From the NCBI GenBank assembly GCA_024689285.1, contig JAILDR010000173.1:1-21236 (forward strand): a stretch of 21,236 bases of DNA. The letters run 5' to 3'. This DNA comes from Bacteroidales bacterium. Its GTDB lineage: Bacteria; Bacteroidota; Bacteroidia; Bacteroidales; F082. A program made the position numbers and the translations under genes. The notes beneath the pieces are model-generated. The model saw nothing but the letters and a program-made list of their open reading frames with translations. It ran no database searches and was not told where the DNA came from. How positions within the stretch are numbered: the first letter of the stretch is position 1; every line of letters starts with the position of its first letter. Shown piece after piece: positions 1 to 6,564 of the stretch.

Positions 1-1
1 T

Positions 2-631
2 CATCTTTATGAGGCATGCAAGGCGTTGGGCGACGAGAAAAAGGCTGTTGCCTATGCCGATATGATGCAAGCCATGGAGCATCCCGAAAAGCACATGAAA
101 GACATGGTGAAAGTGCAGGAGGAATTCGAAAAGCAAGAGGAACTCCAACAACAGGAAACGTTGCATCAACAGAAAAGCAGAAGGCTTTATTGGCTATTGG
201 CCTTGCTGTTGGTCGGCTTGCTACTGTTGGTTGTCTTTGTCTATTTTTATAGGCGCAACAAAGAGAACGAAACCCATCGTCTCCGCGATGCGCAACGCCA
301 ACTGCAAGCAGAGTTGGAACAACTCACCACCCAGCAGCGCGACATGCTGCAGCAGCAGGTGATGGCGATTTACCAGGCTGGGCAGAAAGACCGCTTGCAG
401 CACATCATGGAGGCCTTCGAGACCGCCTATCCTCAAGGTGTTGAGAAAATGAAATCGGCCTATCCCGACCTTACCAAGACGGAACGCAATCTCGTGGTTC
501 TATCGTTCCTCGGCTTCCGCATCAAGGAAGAGGCAGACATCCTTAACCTGAGCGAAAACACGGTGATGAAATACCGCTCCAAGCTCAACAAAAAAGTTGA
601 TTTTGACTCGATTTCCATTCTTACCGACTGA
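2..631 (+). CDS. Membrane-anchored HTH (LuxR-like) regulator, 3' part
   Basis: The reading frame is open to the left edge of the window, so this is the C-terminal part (209 visible residues) of a longer protein. Seen in order: a charged helical stretch, one strong transmembrane segment at visible residues about 62-83 flanked by Arg/Lys, a Gln/Glu-rich likely coiled coil at about 86-123, and a C-terminal helix-turn-helix at about 155-198 (LTKTERN, then NLSENTVMKYRSKL). This order matches a common Bacteroidota family in which an N-terminal TPR domain outside the membrane is joined through one membrane helix and a coiled coil to a LuxR-type DNA-binding domain in the cytoplasm. The TPR part would lie upstream and cannot be seen. 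The protein is inferred to be a membrane-bound transcription factor responding to envelope or peptide signals. Its targets are unknown. A TTG codon at 26 is not a convincing start, because the frame continues upstream of it. Confidence 0.8.
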   Translation, partial: HLYEACKALGDEKKAVAYADMMQAMEHPEKHMKDMVKVQEEFEKQEELQQQETLHQQKSRRLYWLLALLLVGLLLLVVFVYFYRRNKENETHRLRDAQRQLQAELEQLTTQQRDMLQQQVMAIYQAGQKDRLQHIMEAFETAYPQGVEKMKSAYPDLTKTERNLVVLSFLGFRIKEEADILNLSENTVMKYRSKLNKKVDFDSISILTD

Positions 632-710
632 GAAAAACCTGTACTTTTTTCTTGCAACACATTGATTATCAGGTTGAGTTAAAAACAAAAATCTGTACTT
701 TGCTCAAATC

Positions 711-743
711 TTGGTTTTTTAGCGGATTTTTGTTATAGTTTTG
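711..743 (+). promoter_or_regulatory. Predicted Bacteroidota-type promoter for the beta-helix gene
   Basis: TAGTTTTG at 736-743 matches the Bacteroidota -7 consensus TAnnTTTG exactly. A TTG at 711-713 lies 22 bp upstream, within the tolerated spacing for the -33 element. The start codon at 786 is 42 bp downstream, leaving a short AT-rich leader with no clear Shine-Dalgarno sequence. This is a consensus match only; no transcript start is known. Confidence 0.5.
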
Positions 744-785
744 TTGGCATGAAACAAATTAGTAACAACTTAATCGTTTTATGCC

Positions 786-2366
786 ATGAAAAAAAGTTTG
801 TTTTTTGTCATTTGGATGGCTTTGCTGGCAGCCCCGCTTTCGGCACAAACCATCGAGGTTTCGGGCGGTTACCAAGGCAATGTGCTTTGGGATGCCGATA
901 CCGTCAAACTTGTGGGTGATGTCGTTATAGAGCCTGATGCTGAAGGCACGGCGCGCCTCACCATTGAGCGTGGAACTTGGGTGATTGCTGAAGGCTATTA
1001 CCGCATCACAGTCCACAACGGATCGTTTTATGCCTTGGGTGTGGATAAGGTTCCCGTTACCTTCACTGCACGCGACACCACCGACTTTTATAACCCTACG
1101 ATGGAAACAGGGTGGCACGGTATCCACCTGATTTCCGACCAAAGCAGTACCCAAGACAGTGTGATTATGGAGTTCTGTAAGGTCAAGTATGGAAAGATTA
1201 TCACGGGTGCACCAGAGGGTGAGAGGTTTGGCGCTGGCGTTGAGGTGAAAAACAAGAACTATTGTTATTTTGCGCACTGCATTTTCTCGCAAAACCGCTC
1301 AGAACACAATGGCAATTCGCCTACGACCGGTGGAGGTGGCGGCGGCATGTACGTGCTTAACCCCGGAACAATCCTTGTGGAGCATTGCGTTTTTCACGAC
1401 AATTATGCATGGTGGGGCGCAAGTATTACGATGGGCGGCTTGCGACATTTCACGGTGCGCAATTGCGAGTTCTACAACAATTCCGGGCATTACGGCACCG
1501 CTCTCGACATGCATGTGGGCGAATTGTCGCTTTCGGCTCCTGGCCCCCAGGTCTACAACAACTATATTCATGGTAATCATGGTAATACAGCTTATCTCGG
1601 TTGGGAAGGCGTGGGGCGTTTCCACGACAACATCATCGTCAACAACGATGGCTATTCCCCAGTGCTGGGTACTACGGCACCCAATTATTCCCATTATTAT
1701 AACAACACAATTGCAAACAACCAAAGCGAAGGGCATATTCATGGTTATGGGTCAGGGATTTGGACGAATGGGCAACAGAAAATCTACAACAACATCTTTT
1801 ACGGCAATACAGGCGTTTGGTTCGAGCGAATGGACCCGACCCATCCCGACCCGACCGTTTTCAACAACTGCAACGGCACAATTCCAGGCTCTGGAGATGT
1901 CTTTGGCAATCCTCAATTTTTCAACCCAACCACAGGCTTAGGCCCTGAATACGACCATTCAACATCGGCTGCTCATTGGGCGTTGCTTGAAAACTCCCCC
2001 TGCCTCAATGTGGGTGCTACCAATATGAACCAGTATTATCCCGAAACCGATTTTGCCGGCAATCCTCGTGTAATCAATGGGCGTATCGACCTCGGTGCCA
2101 TCGAAGCCCCCGATTGGGATGCGGCGGAGGAACAAGCCGCCAATAACAGTGTCTATCCCAATCCCGGCAAAGATGTGCTGCATATCATGACGGACGAGGA
2201 GGATGTTTCTGTAGTGGTTTATGACCTCAACGGCAGAAAGATGTTTGAGCGACAAATTCAGGGCAATTCAACGAGTATCATTACGGAGAATTGGCCTTCG
2301 GGGATGTATTTTTTGGAAATCTACTCAACGGCACTCATTAAAACTGGAAAATGGATAAAAGAATGA
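786..2366 (+). CDS. T9SS-secreted right-handed parallel beta-helix protein
   Basis: This 526-residue protein is predicted to be secreted. A signal peptide spans residues 1-20 (charged MKKS, hydrophobic core, cleavage after PLSA). Residues about 110-345 hold irregular Asn/Gly-rich repeats of the type CxFxxNxA, NNxIxGNxG and YNNIFYGNTG, typical of parallel beta-helix (pectate-lyase/NosD-like) folds. Residues about 400-441 match the 'choice-of-anchor Q' ending seen in such proteins (SPCLNVG ... DFAGNPR ... GRIDLGAIE). Residues 455-526 form a T9SS C-terminal sorting domain (VYPNPGKD, VYDLNGRK, SGMYFLEI, final GKWIKE). The protein would cross the outer membrane through the T9SS and either be anchored on the surface or released. 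Beta-helix folds often bind or cleave polysaccharides, but no catalytic residues could be assigned, so the substrate is unknown. It is an adhesin or glycan-active enzyme candidate. It has its own promoter and is not obviously co-regulated with its neighbours. Confidence 0.85.
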   Translation: MKKSLFFVIWMALLAAPLSAQTIEVSGGYQGNVLWDADTVKLVGDVVIEPDAEGTARLTIERGTWVIAEGYYRITVHNGSFYALGVDKVPVTFTARDTTDFYNPTMETGWHGIHLISDQSSTQDSVIMEFCKVKYGKIITGAPEGERFGAGVEVKNKNYCYFAHCIFSQNRSEHNGNSPTTGGGGGGMYVLNPGTILVEHCVFHDNYAWWGASITMGGLRHFTVRNCEFYNNSGHYGTALDMHVGELSLSAPGPQVYNNYIHGNHGNTAYLGWEGVGRFHDNIIVNNDGYSPVLGTTAPNYSHYYNNTIANNQSEGHIHGYGSGIWTNGQQKIYNNIFYGNTGVWFERMDPTHPDPTVFNNCNGTIPGSGDVFGNPQFFNPTTGLGPEYDHSTSAAHWALLENSPCLNVGATNMNQYYPETDFAGNPRVINGRIDLGAIEAPDWDAAEEQAANNSVYPNPGKDVLHIMTDEEDVSVVVYDLNGRKMFERQIQGNSTSIITENWPSGMYFLEIYSTALIKTGKWIKE

Positions 2367-2396
2367 ACAATTTGCGTTATACGTTGCGTCGCTTCG

Positions 2397-2467
2397 CGTC
2401 ATTGCGAACGTAGTGAAGCAATCCAGTAAAACAAAGTGTCTGGACTGCTTCGTTCCTCGCAGTGACG
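2397..2467. repeat. Intergenic palindromic (REP-like) repeat, copy 1
   Basis: An imperfect inverted repeat with left arm 2397-2426 (CGTCATTGCGAACG..., ending GAAGCAATCCAG) and right arm 2440-2467 (CTGGACTGCTTCG... ending CAGTGACG), separated by a 13-nt spacer. The sequence resembles a GTCATTGCGAGNNNNGAAGCAATC repeat that I recall being scattered between genes in many bacterial phyla. A second, diverged copy lies at 10507-10574. Transcribed, it could fold into a long hairpin. It ends 47 nt before the ATG of the C10 protease gene, so it would fall in that gene's leader or in a read-through transcript from the upstream gene. Confidence 0.8.
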
Positions 2468-2514
2468 AAAAGCGAAAAATAACAAACAGAAAACTAATTA
2501 AAAACAGAATAGAA

Positions 2515-5076
2515 ATGAGAACCAACAGATTTTACAGTTTGCTTGCCGTTCTGCTGATGGCTTCGGCACCATTGTTTGGTGGAACGGTTGGCGTGGAGCG
2601 CGCCAAGGCCTTGGGTGCCAAGTTTGTCGAGGCCAATTTCAAGAATAACACACAATTGGAATGGGTCTACACCGCCGTCACAGAAAACGGCAAGGCTTCG
2701 TTCCATGTTTTCAATGGCATTTCGGGCGGTTTTGTCATCGTCTCGGCCAGCGACCTCACCAGCCCCATTCTCGGCTATGCCGAAACAGGCGCTTTCAACA
2801 CGGAAAACATCCCTGATGGATTGGCCTACTTCCTCAATGGCTATGGACAATCCGTTGATTTTGCAGAGGAAAACTTGCAAAAAGCCGATTTTGTGATTGC
2901 TCAGGAATGGGAGAACCTTGAACACTGTGGCAAAACGCAAGCCTTGAAATCGGTGGTCGTCCAACCTTTGATTGCCACGCATTGGGACCAAGACTGCTAT
3001 TATAATGCGTACTGCCCCAAAGACAATGAAGGTCCATGTAATTGCGCTTTGGCAGGTTGCGTGGCCACATCGATGGCACAGGTGATGAAGTATTGGGACT
3101 ATCCTGAACACGGCACAGGCTCCCATTCATACAACAGTTACCTTTACGGTACCCTCTCTGCAAATTTCGGCGAAACCACTTACCAATGGGAGGAAATGCC
3201 AGAGTCGCTAAACGATAACAATCAACATGTTGCCATCCTTATTTATCATTGCGGGGTAAGCGTTGACATGAATTATGGAGCTATGGCTAGCGGTGCATTG
3301 CACCAAAGCATCCCTTCGGCCATGAGTTCCTATTTCGGTTATGGCACTTCACACAATCTGTTTAGGGACGATTATCCCTACGATGAATGGGTAGCCATGA
3401 TGCGTGATGCCTTGGACATGGGTATCCCCATCTTGTATGCAGGTACCGATGGAGGAAGCCAGGGTCATTCGTTCATCTGCGATGGCTATGACGATAACGG
3501 CCTGTTTCACATCAACTGGAGTTGGGGCGGTTCCCTCGATGGCTGGTTCAGCATCGACAACCTGCAAACCTACAACCAGACTTGGAACCTGGCACAAAAG
3601 ATGATTGCCGATGCCATTCCTTCCGGTGTCTACAATGCTACGCCCAAAGAACCAACTAACTTGAGCGTACAGCCGCTTTCCGATGATTCTTACACCTGTA
3701 CCGTGCATTGGAACAATCCAACAAAGTCATTGAACAATAGCAATTTGACTCATATCGACCAAATCGTTGTCAAGCGTGACGGTAGGGTAGTTTATACCCA
3801 AGACGATGTGATTCCAGGCGCGTCCATGGAAATCACCGACGAAGTGCCGTTTTATGGTTTGCATGATTATCAGGTCTATGCAGTGAACAACGGCCTCCAC
3901 GGAAGGATTGCCACCGAAAGCGGTGTGCGCTTCGGGCCTTCCTGCACTTGGACTATCATGGCAGGCACCACCTTCTTCAACGGATGGCAGGGCGCTTCCA
4001 TACAAGTGATTAACAACGCAATGCAGGTGATGGAGTCGGTCACGGCGCACTCAAGCAGCGAGACACTCTCTGTTGCGGTGCCCCTGGGTCATGTCTCGTT
4101 TGCTTGGTCCAAAGGAAGCAGTACGGTTAGCGATGTAAGTTTTGTCGTTAAAGATGCTGACAATCAAGTCGTTTATTCGTATTCGGGTGCTTTGGAAGGC
4201 ATCGATGACGGTGTTTTCCTGCAAACCAATAACAGTTGCGGCAACGGCACGGATTGCGATGCACCCACCGATTTGTGGACTTTTGCCGAAGATGGACATG
4301 TCGTTCTGGCTTGGACTTCCTATATTGAGTCAGCAGATTATAATGTGTATCGTGACGGGCAACTGCTTCAGACGGTGAGAGACAACCCGGCTTCTTTTGT
4401 CGATGAAACAGCGACACATGGTGGGCATTGCTACTTTGTGACCGCTTTTTGCGCTTCGGGCGAAAGCGACCCAACCAACGAGGCTTGTGCCACCATTGGC
4501 GACGACTGCCAGCCTGCCACTAACCTGTGGTATGAGATGACCAGCAACAACAAGATAAAACTCACATGGGTAGCGCCCCAACCTCATGACGGACTTTCGG
4601 GCTATTTCGTCTACCGTTCCAAAGAGGCCGACTTGAACTGGCAAAAAATCAAGACATTGAATGCCAGCTCCACTTCCTATACCGACAACGCTCCATTGGA
4701 GAATGAGACCTTCTATCTTTACAAAGTGGTGGCCTATTACCAAGACATCGACTGCTATTCTGCTCCGGCACGCTCAAAATACAGCGAATTTGAGTATTTC
4801 GTGCGGGTATATTGGTCGGTGGATGGGGTGGACGAAGAAAGCTACTGCGATATTATCACTTATCCCAATCCTGGTAACAACACTCTCAACATCAGCTCGG
4901 CCTTGCAGAATGCCAGCGTGGAGGTTTACGACATCAACGGCAGACTGGTTTACAGCCAAGCCCTCACGGAACAGGTAACGGCAATTGATGCTGGGGATTG
5001 GGCTGAAGGCGTTTATGTTTGGAAGGTGATTGCCAAAGGCAAGAATGTGGAAACGGGAAAGTGGATTAAGGAATAA
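2515..5076 (+). CDS. C10-family (streptopain/PrtT-like) cysteine protease, T9SS-secreted
   Basis: An 853-residue protein. The ATG at 2515 is chosen because it opens directly into a signal peptide (residues 1-22); the frame upstream runs through the palindromic repeat. Residues about 24-135 resemble the inhibitory Spi-type prodomain (SGGFVIVSASD, ILGYAETGAF). Residues about 150-365 are the C10 catalytic domain with all expected residues: oxyanion Gln159 (HWDQ), catalytic Cys182 in GCVATSMAQV, catalytic His318 in GHSFICDGY, and the FHINWSWGG motif at 331-339. Then follow three fibronectin-III-like segments (about 375-470, 580-660 and 665-760), a beta module at about 477-570 resembling the 'DSYGDGW' modules of T9SS cargo but with a degenerate motif (FFNGWQGA), and a T9SS sorting domain at 782-853 (TYPNPGNN, VYDINGR, final GKWIKE). 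It should be an autoactivating surface or extracellular protease. The fold and catalytic residues are clear. The physiological substrate is unknown; degradation of host or dietary protein for peptide nutrition is the usual role. Confidence 0.92.
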   Translation: MRTNRFYSLLAVLLMASAPLFGGTVGVERAKALGAKFVEANFKNNTQLEWVYTAVTENGKASFHVFNGISGGFVIVSASDLTSPILGYAETGAFNTENIPDGLAYFLNGYGQSVDFAEENLQKADFVIAQEWENLEHCGKTQALKSVVVQPLIATHWDQDCYYNAYCPKDNEGPCNCALAGCVATSMAQVMKYWDYPEHGTGSHSYNSYLYGTLSANFGETTYQWEEMPESLNDNNQHVAILIYHCGVSVDMNYGAMASGALHQSIPSAMSSYFGYGTSHNLFRDDYPYDEWVAMMRDALDMGIPILYAGTDGGSQGHSFICDGYDDNGLFHINWSWGGSLDGWFSIDNLQTYNQTWNLAQKMIADAIPSGVYNATPKEPTNLSVQPLSDDSYTCTVHWNNPTKSLNNSNLTHIDQIVVKRDGRVVYTQDDVIPGASMEITDEVPFYGLHDYQVYAVNNGLHGRIATESGVRFGPSCTWTIMAGTTFFNGWQGASIQVINNAMQVMESVTAHSSSETLSVAVPLGHVSFAWSKGSSTVSDVSFVVKDADNQVVYSYSGALEGIDDGVFLQTNNSCGNGTDCDAPTDLWTFAEDGHVVLAWTSYIESADYNVYRDGQLLQTVRDNPASFVDETATHGGHCYFVTAFCASGESDPTNEACATIGDDCQPATNLWYEMTSNNKIKLTWVAPQPHDGLSGYFVYRSKEADLNWQKIKTLNASSTSYTDNAPLENETFYLYKVVAYYQDIDCYSAPARSKYSEFEYFVRVYWSVDGVDEESYCDIITYPNPGNNTLNISSALQNASVEVYDINGRLVYSQALTEQVTAIDAGDWAEGVYVWKVIAKGKNVETGKWIKE

Positions 5077-5160
5077 AGTAAACTGACAAGCCTTCAAAAG
5101 CCTTACCGTTCTTTTTGTTTTTTAGCGACTTACAATTTTTTTGATTAAAAACACAATAAT

Positions 5161-5180
5161 ATAACTAACTTTTTAGTTGT
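5161..5180. promoter_or_regulatory. Candidate operator: inverted repeat over the -33 region
   Basis: AACTAA at 5163-5168 and TTAGTT at 5173-5178 form a perfect 6-bp inverted repeat around CTTT, and the outermost pair (5161/5180) also matches. It overlaps the predicted -33 element (TTG 5177-5179) of the promoter for the operon that encodes a BlaI-type repressor, where a repressor dimer could block RNA polymerase. It does not match the TACAnnTGTA core known from Firmicutes BlaI/MecI operators, so the link to this repressor is inference from position and symmetry. Confidence 0.35.
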
Positions 5181-5205
5181 ATATTCAAATTATTATCTAT
5201 CTTTG
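5177..5205 (+). promoter_or_regulatory. Predicted promoter of the LRR-BlaI-BlaR1 operon
   Basis: TATCTTTG at 5198-5205 is an exact match to the Bacteroidota -7 box TAnnTTTG. GTTG ending at 5179 lies 18 bp upstream as a -33 candidate. The ATG of the first gene is 22 bp downstream, preceded by a weak AAAAGG at 5214-5219. No other convincing promoter is seen before the second and third genes, so all three are probably transcribed from here. Confidence 0.6.
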
Positions 5206-5227
5206 CTGCGTCTAAAAGGTCAGAAAA

Positions 5228-6166
5228 ATGAGAAAGTCGAAATATTTAGTTGCGGTCTTGATTGGTCTTGTGGCATTTACCTCGTGCGCCACACAGCATC
5301 ACTACGACTATACGACGAAATATCTCGACTTCTACAACTGCAATCTTGACCGCATCCCCGATAGTGTCAGATATTATAAAGGTCTTAAACGGCTTTGTCT
5401 TGAGAGGAACCGCATCAAGCATGTTCCCAGATGGATTACGGAACTGGACAGTTTGGAAGAAGTCAACCTGAACTTCAACCAGCTGAAACTTCGTCCGTCG
5501 GATATTCGACATCTCTCGAAGGCCAAACAAATTCTCATTGGCGGCAACGGTCTTGAGAAACTACCCAAAAACATCGGTCAACTGCATTGCGAGAGCCTGA
5601 ATCTCGGCAAAAACAATCTACACGCTTTACCTCAATCATTCGCCAACCTGACACAACTCAAGAGCCTGATTTTCTATGAGAATGATTTTGAGGAAATTCC
5701 CGAAGAACTGGCTGGTTTCAAGAACTTGAAACATCTGGATTTCTATAAGAACCAACTCACGGAAATACCTGATTTTGTAGGCAATATAGACAGCTTGCAG
5801 CAACTGTTCATAGCGTTCAACCACATCAAGGTCATTCCAGACACATTGCGTAACCTAAAACGGCTGAAATACGTCTATATCCACCACAACGAGCTGCATT
5901 TCCTGCCCGAATGGATTACCGAAATGGACTCGATAGAGCGATTAGGCGTAAGCCACAACCACCTGCTGGAGTTACCCGACCTTTCAAAGATGAAGTCGCT
6001 GAAGGAACTCGACTGTGAGCATAATCTGCTGGAACGCTTCCCTTGGGAGCTTGCCGAGAAACCCGGTATGGAAATGCTGATTTTGCGTGAGAATGACTTC
6101 ATCTTGTCGAATGAAGACAGAAAGCGTCTTCGTGAACTGAGCGAGACGATTAATATAGTGTATTGA
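5228..6166 (+). CDS. Leucine-rich-repeat lipoprotein
   Basis: A 312-residue protein with a lipoprotein signal peptide (MRKSKY, hydrophobic stretch, lipobox FTSC with Cys20 as the lipidated residue). Residues about 30-290 are leucine-rich repeats of 22-24 residues with the pattern LxxLxLxxNxLxxLPxxI (for example KSLIFYENDFEEIPEEL and LKHLDFYKNQLTEIPDFV), around eleven units. The mature protein would be tethered to a membrane, probably facing the periplasm or cell surface, and would bind a protein or other ligand. The ligand is unknown. It is the first gene of an apparent operon: the BlaI-type repressor gene begins 20 nt after its stop without an evident promoter. That context suggests either a sensor or accessory partner of the BlaR1-like protease downstream, or an output of the same control circuit. 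A wholly independent adhesin role is also possible. Confidence 0.88.
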   Translation: MRKSKYLVAVLIGLVAFTSCATQHHYDYTTKYLDFYNCNLDRIPDSVRYYKGLKRLCLERNRIKHVPRWITELDSLEEVNLNFNQLKLRPSDIRHLSKAKQILIGGNGLEKLPKNIGQLHCESLNLGKNNLHALPQSFANLTQLKSLIFYENDFEEIPEELAGFKNLKHLDFYKNQLTEIPDFVGNIDSLQQLFIAFNHIKVIPDTLRNLKRLKYVYIHHNELHFLPEWITEMDSIERLGVSHNHLLELPDLSKMKSLKELDCEHNLLERFPWELAEKPGMEMLILRENDFILSNEDRKRLRELSETINIVY

Positions 6167-6186
6167 AAACAATAAAAACGTTGAAT

Positions 6187-6561
6187 ATGAAAGAATTGAC
6201 CAAAGGAGAAGAACAAGTGATGCAAGTCATCTGGAGTATAGGACAGGGTTTCGCCAACGAGATTATGGCGGCTTTCCCTGAGCCCAAACCGGCCTACAAC
6301 ACCGTGCTCACCGTCATCAAGATATTGGAGAACAAGGGCTTCGTGAAGCATGAGACCTTCTGCCGCGCCAACCGCTATTCGCCAGCCATCAGCAAGGAAG
6401 AGTACTCGCAGCATTACCTCGGCAGCGTAGTGGAGCGCTATTTCAACAATTCGTATTTCGACCTCGTTTCGGCTTTCGCCAAAAAGGAAAACTTCAGCCT
6501 CGAAGAGCTGGAAGCCCTGAAAAAGGTCATCGACGAAGCCTTAACCGAAGAAAGGAAATAA
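6187..6561 (+). CDS. BlaI/MecI/CopY-family transcriptional repressor
   Basis: A 124-residue protein, the normal length for the family. ATG 6187 is chosen over an upstream TTG at 6163 because the family begins with a short lead into LTKGEEQVMQVIW. Residues 1-75 form the winged helix (KELTKGEEQVM, then YNTVLTVIKILENKGFV as recognition helix and wing). Residues about 80-124 are the helical dimerization and cleavage region. In the family, a dimer binds operator DNA and is inactivated by proteolysis triggered by the partner M56/BlaR1 membrane protease. That partner is encoded 3 nt downstream, so regulation as a pair is strongly suggested. In Bacteroidota such pairs usually control genes other than beta-lactamase, and none is present here. 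Likely targets are its own operon and possibly others. The symmetric site at 5161-5180 is a candidate operator. Confidence 0.93.
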   Translation: MKELTKGEEQVMQVIWSIGQGFANEIMAAFPEPKPAYNTVLTVIKILENKGFVKHETFCRANRYSPAISKEEYSQHYLGSVVERYFNNSYFDLVSAFAKKENFSLEELEALKKVIDEALTEERK

Positions 6562-6564
6562 AAC

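Noticed and set aside
16..252. Second plus-strand frame over the first gene
   Set aside because: It overlaps the HTH regulator frame, has low complexity and no recognisable domain, while the other frame shows a coherent membrane helix, coiled coil and HTH.
2413..2514. Upstream extension of the C10 protease frame
   Set aside because: These codons are the palindromic repeat read as protein; the signal peptide begins at ATG 2515.
5093..5109. AAGCCTT...AAGCCTT after the C10 protease gene as a terminator
   Set aside because: The two copies are direct, not inverted, so no stem can form.
5875..6414. Minus-strand frame of 179 residues spanning the LRR and BlaI genes
   Set aside because: It overlaps two clear genes on the opposite strand and has no recognisable domain.
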